The translations under genes and the position numbers were made by a program. DNA of 43,677 nucleotides from an uncultured Paracoccaceae bacterium. Its GTDB lineage: Bacteria; Pseudomonadota; Alphaproteobacteria; Rhodobacterales; Rhodobacteraceae. Below the pieces are notes generated by a model. It made no database searches. It was not told the DNA's origin and worked only from the letters and a program-made list of their open reading frames with translations. Below, in pieces: positions 33,195-42,634 of this stretch (positions are counted from its first letter, which is position 1; the number at the start of each line of letters is the position of its first letter). The stretch is from positions 1-43,677 of the forward strand of contig CAKZXZ010000024.1 of NCBI GenBank assembly GCA_937883775.1. The letters run 5' to 3'.

Positions 33195-35348
33195 TTAGAG
33201 CCCGCCGAGCGTCAGGAAATGCGTCTCGCCCGAGCTGTCATCGACGCCGTCATTGTCGGTGACGGCAAAGGCGTTGCCAGCGGTATCGACGGTGAAGCCT
33301 TCGATCTTGTCGACGACATAGCCGTTGGGCGCTTGCAGATCGGGGAGGAAGTCGCGGATCACTTCTTTAGTGACGAGCGGTAGGTCAGTGCCGAGGGGGG
33401 CGGCAGTGAGGCCGTCCAGGCTGACTTTTGTGAGCTGTTTGACCTTTGCGGCGGCGCCGATCTGGTTGTCGCGTTCTACGATCCAGAGCGCGCCATCATG
33501 GGCGGTTATTTCCGAGAGGCCGACCCAACCGGTCTCGGCTGGTTCTGTGGGATAGCGCACCGCACCCCAGTCGCCGCTCTCGATATTGTAGCTGACGAGC
33601 TTGACGGTGCTTTCCGGATCATCGGCCCAACTGCGCTGGATCGCGATCCAGAGGGTGCCGTCGATCAGGGTCACACCTTCGGAGCCGAAGCGCCGTTCGA
33701 CATCAAGGAGTTCCTTGGGGAAGGGAATGCTTTCTTCGATCTCGCCATCGCTGTTCACATGATAAAGCCCGTGCGGGATCATCCGATCCGTGCGTCCTTC
33801 AGAGGCGAGCCAGAAGCCGCCCTCACCATCTGCAGCGATCCCTTCAAGGTCCAGCAGTTGCGCAGGCGCACCGCCACGCGTCACAGGGATGCGGTTGGTG
33901 ATGACAGCGGGGCTTTGCGTGGCGTCGATCCGGAAGATCGAGGGCTGCATCGCATAAAAGCTGTCGTTGACCGCATAGAGGATGCCCGGCTCGGACGGAT
34001 GGGCGGTCAGCCCAGACAGTGCGCCCCAGCCGATGGGGCGGTCGCCGTCCATCACGGAACGGATCGTGGGATAGGCAGGGGCGGCATCCTGCAATTCGTA
34101 GATCATCACATGGGCGCGGTTGCCGCCGTCTTCGATCAGATCGACCTCGTTCGCAGTGATGAAGAGGTTGCGCTCGGGGATCGCCACAGCGCCTTCGGGA
34201 CCGACGCCAGAGGGCAGGGCCTGAACAAACTCAGGATCACCACCGGTGTCGCGGTAGACACCGACGAGGCTGGAGCGTTCGAGCAGGATGAACATGTAGG
34301 TGGCGTCGGCGAAGGTGCCGATCTCCATCCCCTCGGGCTCGACCCCTTTGTTGCCAGAGCGGCGTTCAGGATAGTGGCCCAGCATCGCGGCCTCGTATTC
34401 CAGTTGCAGGCCGCTTTCAAACAGCTCGGTGCCGTCCTTGTTGAAGATTGTGAAGCCGCGCGAGCCGCCTTTCCAGTCGCCTTCACTGGCGATCACAAGG
34501 CGGTCAGTGTCGAGCCATTGCACCGCGTCGGGTTCGCGGGGGACATTGGTGAGCGTGCCGTCGAAGGTCAGGGCGCGTTCCTCATCCACGTCGACATTTT
34601 CCAGATCAACGCTGCCTGCGGAGAAATGTGAGGCGACGGTGCCATCGGCGTTCAGAACAACGATGTGGTTGTTTTCCTGAAGCGTCACAGCGATCTGGCC
34701 TGCGGCGTTGACGTCGACGAACTCAGGCTCCGGGTCGTCGCCCGCAACGTTGGCCAGACCGGTGACGTCAGCGGTGATGATGCCCGCGCAATCCATCCCG
34801 CCATCCGAGACGGGGATGATCTGCACTGCGCCACCGGGGGCTTGAGGCAAGCCGCCATCGCCGAGGTCTTCGTCACGCTCATTCTCAATCGCGATCACAA
34901 CGAAGCTCCCATCGGGGGCGGTTGCGGTGCTGTCGGGTTGGCCGACAAGATCACAGGTGCCGGTGATCTCGGACGCGGCGCTGTCGATGGAAACGATCTT
35001 GCCCGATGGGGCGGTGTAGCTTTCGGAGGTGTTCACACCGGCAAAGACGGTCGTGCCGATGACCGAGACGGCGGTCGGCTCGCCATCGACTGCGATAGTG
35101 CCTTTGCCCACGGGGTTTGCGGGATCAGTGATGTCGATCATGCCGATCACACCCAGCGGGCTGTCGGAATAGACCAACGTCATGCCGTCTGCCGTGGCCG
35201 AGATGATCTCGGGCGAGGTCTCGGCAGTGGCACCGGCCTCGGAATTGTCAGAGACCGGATAGCTGGCAATCCGGTTGAAGACATCTGCGGTGGCTGTGGT
35301 GGCCAGCGCGGTCAAAGCGGTTGTAACGAGTAGTGTTTTGAATGTCAT
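33195..35348 (-). CDS. Secreted phytase-like protein with choice-of-anchor I domain
   Basis: The 716-residue protein has a Sec signal peptide (MTFKTLLVTTALTALATTATA) and two predicted beta-propeller-like parts. The N-terminal part (about 25-430) looks like the choice-of-anchor I domain: NKGVEPEGMEIG, ATYMFILLERSSLVGVYR and GPEGAVAIPERNLFITANEVD are typical. The C-terminal part (about 440-716) matches the esterase-like activity of phytase family, with LLDLEGIAADGEGGFWLASEG and FGSEGVTLIDGTLWIAIQR. It probably acts on a phosphoester outside the cytoplasm. Acidic composition fits a periplasmic or extracellular calcium-binding protein. Start at 35348 has a GGGGGATGCTGCT leader. A Pho-box-like site lies 47-64 bases upstream. 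True substrate is unknown. Confidence 0.88.
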   Translation of the reverse strand: MTFKTLLVTTALTALATTATADVFNRIASYPVSDNSEAGATAETSPEIISATADGMTLVYSDSPLGVIGMIDITDPANPVGKGTIAVDGEPTAVSVIGTTVFAGVNTSESYTAPSGKIVSIDSAASEITGTCDLVGQPDSTATAPDGSFVVIAIENERDEDLGDGGLPQAPGGAVQIIPVSDGGMDCAGIITADVTGLANVAGDDPEPEFVDVNAAGQIAVTLQENNHIVVLNADGTVASHFSAGSVDLENVDVDEERALTFDGTLTNVPREPDAVQWLDTDRLVIASEGDWKGGSRGFTIFNKDGTELFESGLQLEYEAAMLGHYPERRSGNKGVEPEGMEIGTFADATYMFILLERSSLVGVYRDTGGDPEFVQALPSGVGPEGAVAIPERNLFITANEVDLIEDGGNRAHVMIYELQDAAPAYPTIRSVMDGDRPIGWGALSGLTAHPSEPGILYAVNDSFYAMQPSIFRIDATQSPAVITNRIPVTRGGAPAQLLDLEGIAADGEGGFWLASEGRTDRMIPHGLYHVNSDGEIEESIPFPKELLDVERRFGSEGVTLIDGTLWIAIQRSWADDPESTVKLVSYNIESGDWGAVRYPTEPAETGWVGLSEITAHDGALWIVERDNQIGAAAKVKQLTKVSLDGLTAAPLGTDLPLVTKEVIRDFLPDLQAPNGYVVDKIEGFTVDTAGNAFAVTDNDGVDDSSGETHFLTLGGL

Positions 35349-35394
35349 AGCAGCATCCCCCATGGTGTATCGCGCCAAGGGGTAGGGGCTGCGT

Positions 35395-35412
35395 GCGACA
35401 GGTTTGTGACAA
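35395..35412 (-). promoter_or_regulatory. Candidate Pho box upstream of the phytase-like gene
   Basis: On the minus strand, TTGTCACAAACCTGTCGC runs from 35412 to 35395. It matches 14 of 18 positions of the E. coli Pho-box consensus as I recall it (two CTGTCAT-like repeats spaced by four bases). It starts right after the osmC stop codon. It would let PhoB activate the phytase-like gene when phosphate is scarce. The match is by eye. Confidence 0.45.
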
Positions 35413-35871
35413 TCAGCCGATTGTGTAACGCGCGTCGATTGTGACGGGGAAATTCACGGACCGCGCGATAAAGCAAACCTCGTGGATGCGGGCGTGGATC
35501 GCGTCGGCTTGCGCTTCGGTGCCCTTTTCAAGGGTGATCCGGGGCTGGAGCGTCGCGCTGAGAAAGCGGCCTGCGCCAGAGGGATCGCTTTCGCCGAGGC
35601 CTTCGGGGCTGTCGGTATAGGCGGTCACGATCAGGCCTGCGTCGCTGGCCAGGTGCAAGAACCACAGCATATGGCAGGCCGACAGCGCGTTCAGCAGCAT
35701 GTCTTCGGGATTGTGCAGGGTCGGATCGCCCCCCAGTGCCGGATCGTTGGAACAGTGGATCTCCGGCTTGCCGGGCGTTTGCACGGACCATGTCCGATCA
35801 TAGGCGCGGTAGCCGGAAGTGCCGGTGCCGCGATTGCCGGTCCAGGCGATCTGGGCGGTGAATGTGGGCAT
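35413..35871 (-). CDS. OsmC family protein
   Basis: The 152-residue protein belongs to the OsmC/Ohr superfamily, whose members reduce organic hydroperoxides with two cysteines. Cys66 in LLNALSACHMLWFLH and Cys133 in HEVCFIARSVNFPVTID fit the redox pair. The N-terminal ERTWS-like region (DRTWSVQTPGKPEIHCSNDP) is also typical. It seems closer to the OsmC-like branch than to Ohr, but I cannot settle this. GGGAG precedes the ATG at 35871; a frame open to 35973 would overlap the upstream glycosyltransferase. It sits between the glycosyltransferase gene (25-base gap) and the phytase-like gene on the same strand. Confidence 0.92.
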   Translation of the reverse strand: MPTFTAQIAWTGNRGTGTSGYRAYDRTWSVQTPGKPEIHCSNDPALGGDPTLHNPEDMLLNALSACHMLWFLHLASDAGLIVTAYTDSPEGLGESDPSGAGRFLSATLQPRITLEKGTEAQADAIHARIHEVCFIARSVNFPVTIDARYTIG

Positions 35872-35896
35872 CTGGTTTGCTCCCGCTGCCGCGCCT

Positions 35897-37387
35897 TTAA
35901 GATCCGGCCTTGAGCCCCGATGCGGTCCAATGCAGATATCCGCCGGGCAGGGTCTGTGTTGCGAACCCGTCAAATCTGTCTGCGATCTGCGCCATCTCGC
36001 TGGGCGAACAGACGCCGCGCAGCGGCCCGCCTGTATAGCCCCAATCGTCTAGCGCCTCGGTCAGGTTGTCCTGACGCAACCGGATAAAATGCGCTGTGCC
36101 GGCAGCATAGACGGTGTAGGCACCCGGCGGGATGCGCATCGGCCGGTCCCAGGCGCAGACGATGAGGATTTCGTCCGGTTGAAGCGCGGCCCCAACCGGG
36201 TGCAGGATCTCATCAAAGGTTGCACCATTGCGCGTTGCGGCCTCGAGACCCAGTTGCGCATTGCCGAAAAACGGCCCGCCGATCCAGACCGACAAGGCGA
36301 TCCCGGCCAGCGCTGCAAAGTGGTCTTTGCGCAGAAGCGTTACGAAAAGCCCCGCTGTCCCAACAGCCAGAAGTGGCGTCAGTAGCAGCATGTAGCGGGC
36401 ATAGACGTTGCCCGAGGCCATCCACATAATTACCACGAAGATGAAGGCGATGCCGGTGAGGCCCAGCAACAGCGGGCGTTTTAACGAAAACGGGATCACA
36501 AGCAGCCCCAAAAACCCGATCAGCCGGGGGATCGGTTCATTGCCAAGAATGAGCCAGCGGATGGTGGTCCATGTGCGCGCGGCCTCGTCGCCCACTGAAG
36601 GCACGAACCGGTTTATCATCTCTTTTTCGACACTGCCGCCAATGGCGTCGTCTTGTGCAAACCGCCAGTCCTGTAAAAGCTGCCACGAGAAGGCCAGCAC
36701 CAAAGCCAGAAAGAGCGATCCCAGAAACCACCGATTGCGCAAGCGGACGCGCAAGGGCACGTCCTGCAATTTGGCGGTGACAGCTAGGGCGAGCACCGCA
36801 AAAAGAAGAAACCCCAAGGCGACGGGGCCTTTTTGCAGGCCTCCCAGAAAGACGACAAACGCAAACAGAGGCCACAGCCGGGGCCGTTCAAATGCAAGCA
36901 GCATCGTGACCAGCCCCAGCGTGACAAAGAACGCAGCCCCCTGATCCAGCATCGCCGAGGTTGCATTGCTCCAGAAGCTTTGCGAGCTGGCCACGATCAG
37001 CACGGCACTGGCAACGGCCCAGGGGTGTTGCGGCAGCACGATGCGCGCCAAAAGCCCGGTTGCGCACAGGGTCAGGCCTGCAAACAGCAAGGATGGCGCG
37101 CGCAAGGCGATCACGTCTGACACACCAAGCTCCATCAACCCGGCGATCATCCAGTATTGCAGGGGCGGTTTCTTGAGGGTTGGTTCATTGCGGCTGTAGA
37201 CGGCCCACCAATCCTCCATCCGGGCAAAGCTCACGCTGCGCTCGAAAGTGTAGTACTCATCGAAATGCGAGATCATCCCCACGCTGATGAATTGCCCGTG
37301 CCAGCCGACCAGAACAAAGATCAGCAGTACCGCGACCACGTAGGGGGCACGGTTTGCAAAGGCTGACAAGGGCGCACGCGAGGTCAT
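35897..37387 (-). CDS. ArnT/PMT-like (GT39) glycosyltransferase, membrane protein
   Basis: The 496-residue protein has about 11 hydrophobic segments and the acidic first-loop motif ISHFDEYYTFERSVSF (Asp43, Glu44) followed by KKPPLQYWMIAGL. This is the pattern of ArnT-type glycosyltransferases that use an undecaprenyl- or polyprenyl-phosphate-linked sugar. It should add a sugar to lipid A, a protein or another lipid on the periplasmic face. No arnBCDE-like genes are nearby, so donor and acceptor are unknown. The C-terminal soluble part (about 380-496) is longer than a simple loop. It heads the minus-strand series glycosyltransferase-osmC-phytase-like gene. Confidence 0.82.
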   Translation of the reverse strand: MTSRAPLSAFANRAPYVVAVLLIFVLVGWHGQFISVGMISHFDEYYTFERSVSFARMEDWWAVYSRNEPTLKKPPLQYWMIAGLMELGVSDVIALRAPSLLFAGLTLCATGLLARIVLPQHPWAVASAVLIVASSQSFWSNATSAMLDQGAAFFVTLGLVTMLLAFERPRLWPLFAFVVFLGGLQKGPVALGFLLFAVLALAVTAKLQDVPLRVRLRNRWFLGSLFLALVLAFSWQLLQDWRFAQDDAIGGSVEKEMINRFVPSVGDEAARTWTTIRWLILGNEPIPRLIGFLGLLVIPFSLKRPLLLGLTGIAFIFVVIMWMASGNVYARYMLLLTPLLAVGTAGLFVTLLRKDHFAALAGIALSVWIGGPFFGNAQLGLEAATRNGATFDEILHPVGAALQPDEILIVCAWDRPMRIPPGAYTVYAAGTAHFIRLRQDNLTEALDDWGYTGGPLRGVCSPSEMAQIADRFDGFATQTLPGGYLHWTASGLKAGS

Positions 37388-37498
37388 GGGGCTGTTCTTC
37401 CGTCAACGAAGGCGTCTGGTGGTTTCTACCTTAATTTACGGTCAGTTCAACGGGCGTCTGGCTCTTGCGTGCGCAGGGCAGATCAGGGCAAATGCGGT

Positions 37499-37945
37499 AT
37501 GAAAATGATCGATATCCCGCCGGTTTGGCTTTTGTTGTGTCTTGCTGCGGCTTGGGCGCAATCACAGTATTACCCTGTGTTGAGCCTGAAACATCCTGTC
37601 ACCGACCTTCTGGGCGGTCTGTTGATCGGCGGCGGAGTTGTTTTGATTGCGATGGCGGTGGTCGAGTTTCGCAAGTGGAAGACCACGATCATTCCGCATC
37701 AAGAGGCCAGCGCCCTGATGACGTCGGGGATTTTTGCCAAGTCACGCAACCCGATTTATCTGGCGGATGCGTTGATCCTGACAGGCTTTATCTTGCGCTG
37801 GGATGCGGTGTTGTGCCTGCCGCTGGTGCCGATCTTTGTCTGGTGGATCGAAAAGCGCTTCATTCTGGATGAAGAACGCCGCTTGCGGTCGAAATTTGGC
37901 GTGGCTTTTCATCGCTATACCGAGAAAACCCGGCGTTGGATTTGA
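37499..37945 (+). CDS. Isoprenylcysteine methyltransferase-like membrane protein
   Basis: The 148-residue protein has about four hydrophobic helices and the C-terminal methyltransferase signature of the ICMT/PEMT family: IPHQEASALMTSGIFAKSRNPIYLADALILTGF, then EERRLRSKFGVAFHRYTEKTRRWI. Such proteins bind S-adenosylmethionine at the C-terminus and methylate membrane-associated substrates; the substrate of bacterial members is usually unknown. The ATG at 37499 follows AGGGC weakly; an in-frame GTG at 37469 would add ten residues. It is divergent from the glycosyltransferase (111 bases between starts) and precedes pntA by 130 bases. Confidence 0.84.
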   Translation: MKMIDIPPVWLLLCLAAAWAQSQYYPVLSLKHPVTDLLGGLLIGGGVVLIAMAVVEFRKWKTTIIPHQEASALMTSGIFAKSRNPIYLADALILTGFILRWDAVLCLPLVPIFVWWIEKRFILDEERRLRSKFGVAFHRYTEKTRRWI

Positions 37946-38075
37946 GATAATTCGCCGCTGTTAGCGCAACAAATGCAAAGGTCAGTTGAACCTGTACCCG
38001 CCATTGGGTAAACGACAAATCCTGAAATCGCGCCATCATCGCGAAATCAAGATCTTCTGAAGGGGGATATGGACA

Positions 38076-39656
38076 GTGAAAATCGGAACACCCACGGAAG
38101 TGTTCGAGGGCGAGGCGCGCGTTGCGATGACCCCGGACTCGGCACGCCAGCTGCAAAAGTTGGGCCATGAATGCTTCGTTGAAGCCGGAGCAGGGGCCAA
38201 AGCAGGTTTTTCCGACGCCGCCTATAAAGATGCAGGTGTCGAGGTTATCAAAGGTGCCGCAGCACTGTGGAAATCGGTTGACGTGATTGCCAAGGTGCGC
38301 CCACCCAATGACACCGAGGTCAAACGCCTGACCAAGGGTAAGACCCTGATTTCGTTCTTCTATCCCGGCTCGAATGAAGCGCTGATGGAGGCGGCCAGCA
38401 AGAAGGGCGCCAACGTCATCGCGATGGATATGGTGCCGCGTATCAGCCGTGCGCAGAAGATGGATGCGCTGTCCTCGATGGCCAATATCGCGGGATACCG
38501 CGCTGTGATCGAGGCCGGTAACAACTTTGGTCGTTTCTTCACCGGTCAGGTGACGGCTGCCGGTAAGGTGCCGCCTGCGAAGGTTCTGGTTGTTGGTGCC
38601 GGTGTTGCTGGTTTGGCTGCGATTGGTACGTCCACGTCGCTGGGCGCGATCACCTATGCCTTCGATGTGCGCCCCGAAGTGGCCGAACAGATCGAATCGA
38701 TGGGGGCCGAGTTCGTCTTCCTTGAGTTTGAAGACAGCGAATTGCCTGATGGTGCCGAGACGGGCGGGTACGCGCCGCCCTCCAGCCCCGAATTCCAGGC
38801 CAAGCAGCTTGAGAAGTTTCGCGAGATTGCGCCAGATATTGATATCGTCATCACAACCGCTTTGATCCCGAACCGCGCGGCGCCGATCCTTTGGACCAAA
38901 GACATGGTCGAAATGATGAAGCCGGGCTCGGTTATCGTGGACCTTGCGGCCGAGCGTGGCGGCAACTGCGAATTGACCAAGATGGACGAGAAGGTCGTCA
39001 CCGATAACGGTGTGACGATCATCGGCTACACCGATTTCCCCAGCCGGATGGCCGCGCAATCCTCGACGCTTTATTCGACGAACATCCGTCATATGATGGC
39101 CGACCTGACGCCCGAAAAAGACGGTGCGGTTGTTCACGACATGGAAGATGACGTGATCCGTGGTGCGACGATTACCTTTGAAGGCGACGTTACCTTCCCG
39201 CCGCCCCCGCCGAAAGTTCAGGCGATTGCGGTGCAGAAGAAAGAAGCCCCCAAAGAGCTGACACCCGAGGAAAAGCGCGAACAGGAAACGGCTGCCTTCA
39301 AAAAGCAGACGCAAAATCAGGTGGTTTTGCTTGGTGTTGGGGCGGCCCTTGTTCTGGGTGTTGGCCTGATCCCGGGCATGCCGGCCAGCTTCATGCAGCA
39401 TTTCATCGTGTTCGTGCTGTCGGTTTTCATCGGCTTCCAGGTGATCTGGAATGTGGCACACTCGCTGCACACACCGCTGATGGCCGTTACGAACGCGATC
39501 TCGTCAATCATCATTCTGGGCGCGCTGATCCAGATCGGATCGTCGAGTTTGCTAATCTCGGTGCTGGGCGCACTTGGTATTTTCATGGCCGCCGTCAACA
39601 TCTTTGGTGGCTTCCTTGTGACACGGCGCATGCTCGCCATGTTCCAGAAATCTTAA
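38076..39656 (+). CDS. pntA: NAD(P) transhydrogenase subunit alpha
   Basis: PntA is the NAD(H)-binding alpha subunit of the proton-translocating transhydrogenase, which makes NADPH from NADH using the proton gradient. The 526-residue protein has the alanine dehydrogenase-like N-terminal domain (MKIGTPTEVFEGEARVAMTPD), a Rossmann motif VLVVGAGVAGLAAIGT (around 170-185) and then a proline-rich linker (PPPPPKVQ). Hydrophobic helices form the C-terminal membrane part (about 405-526). The start is a GTG at 38076: an ATG at 38069 is out of frame. AAGGGGG lies upstream. It forms an operon with pntB, which starts 12 bases after the stop. I did not recognise a promoter in the 130-base gap before it. 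Confidence 0.97.
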   Translation: MKIGTPTEVFEGEARVAMTPDSARQLQKLGHECFVEAGAGAKAGFSDAAYKDAGVEVIKGAAALWKSVDVIAKVRPPNDTEVKRLTKGKTLISFFYPGSNEALMEAASKKGANVIAMDMVPRISRAQKMDALSSMANIAGYRAVIEAGNNFGRFFTGQVTAAGKVPPAKVLVVGAGVAGLAAIGTSTSLGAITYAFDVRPEVAEQIESMGAEFVFLEFEDSELPDGAETGGYAPPSSPEFQAKQLEKFREIAPDIDIVITTALIPNRAAPILWTKDMVEMMKPGSVIVDLAAERGGNCELTKMDEKVVTDNGVTIIGYTDFPSRMAAQSSTLYSTNIRHMMADLTPEKDGAVVHDMEDDVIRGATITFEGDVTFPPPPPKVQAIAVQKKEAPKELTPEEKREQETAAFKKQTQNQVVLLGVGAALVLGVGLIPGMPASFMQHFIVFVLSVFIGFQVIWNVAHSLHTPLMAVTNAISSIIILGALIQIGSSSLLISVLGALGIFMAAVNIFGGFLVTRRMLAMFQKS

Positions 39657-39668
39657 GGGGCAGGGGTC

Positions 39669-41189
39669 ATGGAAAACGCATTCACCATCGCGGCCTATGT
39701 GGTCGCAGGCATTCTTTTCATCCTCTCGCTGGGCGGCCTTTCGGGGCAGGAAAGCGCGAAACGCGCGGTCTGGTATGGCATCGTCGGCATGGCAATCGCT
39801 GTCCTGGCGACGATTGTCGGGCCAGGCTCGGGCATGTGGTTCATCTCGCTTGTATTGATCGCAGGCGGGGCGGCTGTGGGCTATCAACTGGCCACCAAGG
39901 TCGAGATGACACAGATGCCCGAATTGGTCGCCATCATGCACAGCCTTGTGGGGCTGGCCGCTGTGTTCGTGGGCTTTAACGCGGACATCATGATTAACTA
40001 TATCGGCGATATCTATGCGGCGCAGGATCTGGTTCTGGGGGCCGTCGGCGACGATGGCATCACCGCCATCGGCCTGCCGAAAGAGGCTTATGACGGCCTG
40101 TCCACCTTCGGCCAGCTGATCGCCAAGAAATCCTCGGTCGAGATTGGCATTCTGCGGGTCGAGCTGGTGCTGGGCATTTGGATCGGTGCCGTGACCTTCA
40201 CCGGCTCGGTCATTGCGTACGCCAAGCTGGCGGGCGGATCGTCGATGTTGCCTTTCAAGGTCGACACCGGTGCCAACCAATTGCCCGGCGGTCACGCGCT
40301 GAACGCGGCGGCGGCGGTCGGATCGGTGATCCTGCTGGCGATGTATCTGGGCGGCTCGGGCAGCTGGACGCTTGTGCTGCTGACACTTCTGGCACTGTTT
40401 ATTGGCTATCACCTGATTATGGGCATCGGTGGCGCGGACATGCCCGTCGTTGTGTCGATGCTGAACAGCTATTCCGGTTGGGCTGCAGCGGCCATCGGCT
40501 TCTCGCTTGGCAATGACCTGCTGATCGTAGTCGGCGCGCTGGTTGGTTCCTCCGGTGCGATCCTGTCCTACATCATGTGTAAGGCGATGAACCGGTCGTT
40601 CATGAGCGTGATCCTTGGTGGATGGGGCGGTGCCGCGGCTGGTGAGCAGATGGCTGTCGAGGGCGAACAGGTCGCCATCGACGCCGACGGTGTGGCCAAT
40701 GCGCTGAATGAGGCAGACAGCGTCATCATCATTCCGGGTTACGGGATGGCTGTGGCGCAAGCCCAGCAAGCGGTCTCTGAACTGGTCCGCAAGCTGCGCG
40801 CGAAGGGCAAGAACGTCCGCTTTGCGATCCACCCGGTCGCAGGGCGTCTGCCCGGCCACATGAACGTGCTGTTGGCGGAGGCCAAAGTGCCCTACGACAT
40901 CGTCATGGAGATGGACGAGATCAACGAGGACTTCCCCGATACGGACGTCGCCATCGTGATCGGCTCCAACGACATCGTGAACCCGGCCGCACAAGACGAT
41001 CCCAACAGCCCCATCGCCGGTATGCCGGTGCTGGAATGCTGGAAGGCCAAGCAGGTTTTCGTGTCCAAGCGTGGCCAAGGTACCGGGTATTCGGGCATCG
41101 AAAACCCGCTTTTCTTCAAGGACAACACGCGGATGTTCTATGGGGATGCGAAAGCGTCGCTGGATGCGCTCTTGCCCAAGATCGACTGA
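39669..41189 (+). CDS. pntB: NAD(P) transhydrogenase subunit beta
   Basis: PntB carries the NADP(H)-binding domain and most of the membrane helices of the transhydrogenase. The 506-residue protein has the N-terminal membrane domain ([18 protein letters not shown]-like segments; conserved HS in [18 protein letters not shown], containing the proton-path histidine) and the soluble C-terminal domain. That domain carries [30 protein letters not shown] and [24 protein letters not shown]. It is about 44 residues longer than E. coli PntB (462); part of the excess is an insertion around residues 112-150 ([16 protein letters not shown]...[12 protein letters not shown]) in a loop between helices. GGGGCAGGGG precedes the ATG. 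A clear terminator follows. Confidence 0.97.
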   Translation: MENAFTIAAYVVAGILFILSLGGLSGQESAKRAVWYGIVGMAIAVLATIVGPGSGMWFISLVLIAGGAAVGYQLATKVEMTQMPELVAIMHSLVGLAAVFVGFNADIMINYIGDIYAAQDLVLGAVGDDGITAIGLPKEAYDGLSTFGQLIAKKSSVEIGILRVELVLGIWIGAVTFTGSVIAYAKLAGGSSMLPFKVDTGANQLPGGHALNAAAAVGSVILLAMYLGGSGSWTLVLLTLLALFIGYHLIMGIGGADMPVVVSMLNSYSGWAAAAIGFSLGNDLLIVVGALVGSSGAILSYIMCKAMNRSFMSVILGGWGGAAAGEQMAVEGEQVAIDADGVANALNEADSVIIIPGYGMAVAQAQQAVSELVRKLRAKGKNVRFAIHPVAGRLPGHMNVLLAEAKVPYDIVMEMDEINEDFPDTDVAIVIGSNDIVNPAAQDDPNSPIAGMPVLECWKAKQVFVSKRGQGTGYSGIENPLFFKDNTRMFYGDAKASLDALLPKID

Positions 41190-41211
41190 TCGATCCGCAG
41201 TTTCACAGATG

Positions 41212-41247
41212 CAAACGCCCCGCCATCCGGTGGGGCGTTTGTCTTTT
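41212..41247 (+). terminator. Rho-independent terminator after pntB
   Basis: CAAACGCCCC (41212-41221) pairs perfectly with GGGGCGTTTG (41232-41241) around a 10-base loop and is followed by TCTTTT. It lies 22 bases after the pntB stop. Confidence 0.85.
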
Positions 41248-41275
41248 CGGCATACGAAAGTATCCTGTAATATTG

Positions 41276-41284
41276 TGATATAAT
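41276..41284 (+). promoter_or_regulatory. Extended -10 promoter candidate for the DUF3422 gene
   Basis: TGATATAAT (41276-41284) is a perfect extended -10 sequence (TGnTATAAT) in an otherwise GC-rich genome. It lies 48 bases before the ATG at 41333, just after the pntB terminator. No clear -35 box is present at 16-18 bases upstream. The prediction is by eye. Confidence 0.4.
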
Positions 41285-41332
41285 TGACATTTCCTTGTTT
41301 ACAAACGGTCTGTCGTGTCTACCTAAAGCCCT

Positions 41333-42634
41333 ATGAACCAAACGCGACCCATCACAATGCCCCTTGAAGATCACCCCTTGCGCTATGCGCTTGCCAACGA
41401 GCTGCATGCCCGGCCGTTTCCATCGCTAGAGGCGCCCTGCACGGCGGCTTATCTTGCGATCAAGCAGCCCAAGGACGCTGCCGCGCGAGACAGACAGGCA
41501 GATCTGGACCATCTGATCGCATTGCTGGACCGCTACGGCGCGCCCCATCCCCAGCCCGGTGCCACGCATTATTTCGGCAAGATCGGTCGCCATACGCTGA
41601 AGTGGGAACAACATACCGAGTTTGTCACATACACCGCCTTCTCCGAAGGATTGGGGAGCCGGGCGTTTGACCCTCATGATTTTGAAGTGTTTCCGGAAGA
41701 CTGGTTGGCCATGGCGCCCGGTAACCGGATCACCTCGGCCTTGATCCGTGTTGATAACCGACCCTCGGCGAACGAGATTGAGACGCTGATCAGCGATTGG
41801 TTTGTGCCCGAAAGCCTGGCATGCAGTCATGTGCTGGATAACACGGCAACCATTGCCGGCGATTTCCGCATTGATCCTGCGGGCCATCTGCGGTTTGCCG
41901 TCTTTGTCGCCGATGATACCGGCGCCCGCCGCGTCGGGCGGATCGTGCAGCGCCTGTGCGAGATCGAAACCTACAAATCCTTTTCGATGCTGGGGCTGGC
42001 ACGCGTCCGCGAGATGGGCAAGCGCCTGAACGAAATGGATGCAGAGCTGACCGATCTGGTCGGCAACATGACCGGCAATGGCGCGCTTGCAGAGGACACG
42101 CTCAAAAGCCTGCTCGGCATTTCGGCCGAGCTTGAGAATATCATGGCGCAGACATCGTTTCGCTTTGGCGCGACTGGCGCCTATGAGGCGATTGTGAACC
42201 AGCGCATCGACGTGCTGCGCGAAGAGCGATTTCAGGGCCGCCAGACCTTTGCCGAATTCATGATGCGCCGCTTTGATCCGGCGATGCGGACTGTGAAGGC
42301 GACCGAGCGGCGCTTGGCGGCGATGTCGGACCGGGCCATCCGTGCTGGTGATCTGCTGCGCACACGGGTGGATGTGGAACGCTCGGCCCAGAACCAGAAA
42401 CTGTTGGAAAGCATGGACAAGCGCGCTGATTTGCAGCTGCGCCTGCAAAAGACGGTTGAAGGATTGTCGGTTGTCGCGATCAGCTATTATGCGGTCAATC
42501 TGGTCATCAACATGGCCGAACCTTTTGGCGATGCGGCAGGTCTGTCAAAACTGGTGATGACTGCGATTGCGACGCCGGTGGTGATCTTGCTGGTCTGGTG
42601 GATGGTCCAGCGCGTCAGAAAATCGATGGAGTAG
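41333..42634 (+). CDS. DUF3422 family membrane-anchored protein
   Basis: The 433-residue protein matches DUF3422, a family of unknown function. The start HPLRYALANELHARPFPSLEAP is the most conserved part, followed by HYFGKIGRHTLKWEQHTEFVTYTAF. A long helical, coiled-coil-prone segment (about 195-370) with LARVREMGKRLNEMDAEL and ATERRLAAMSDRAIRAGDLLRTRVDVE precedes two C-terminal hydrophobic helices (about 375-395 and 405-425). So it is probably a cytosolic domain anchored at its C-terminus, somewhat like a CorA-type layout, though no GMN motif is visible and I do not claim transport. A candidate extended -10 promoter lies upstream. Confidence 0.87.
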   Translation: MNQTRPITMPLEDHPLRYALANELHARPFPSLEAPCTAAYLAIKQPKDAAARDRQADLDHLIALLDRYGAPHPQPGATHYFGKIGRHTLKWEQHTEFVTYTAFSEGLGSRAFDPHDFEVFPEDWLAMAPGNRITSALIRVDNRPSANEIETLISDWFVPESLACSHVLDNTATIAGDFRIDPAGHLRFAVFVADDTGARRVGRIVQRLCEIETYKSFSMLGLARVREMGKRLNEMDAELTDLVGNMTGNGALAEDTLKSLLGISAELENIMAQTSFRFGATGAYEAIVNQRIDVLREERFQGRQTFAEFMMRRFDPAMRTVKATERRLAAMSDRAIRAGDLLRTRVDVERSAQNQKLLESMDKRADLQLRLQKTVEGLSVVAISYYAVNLVINMAEPFGDAAGLSKLVMTAIATPVVILLVWWMVQRVRKSME

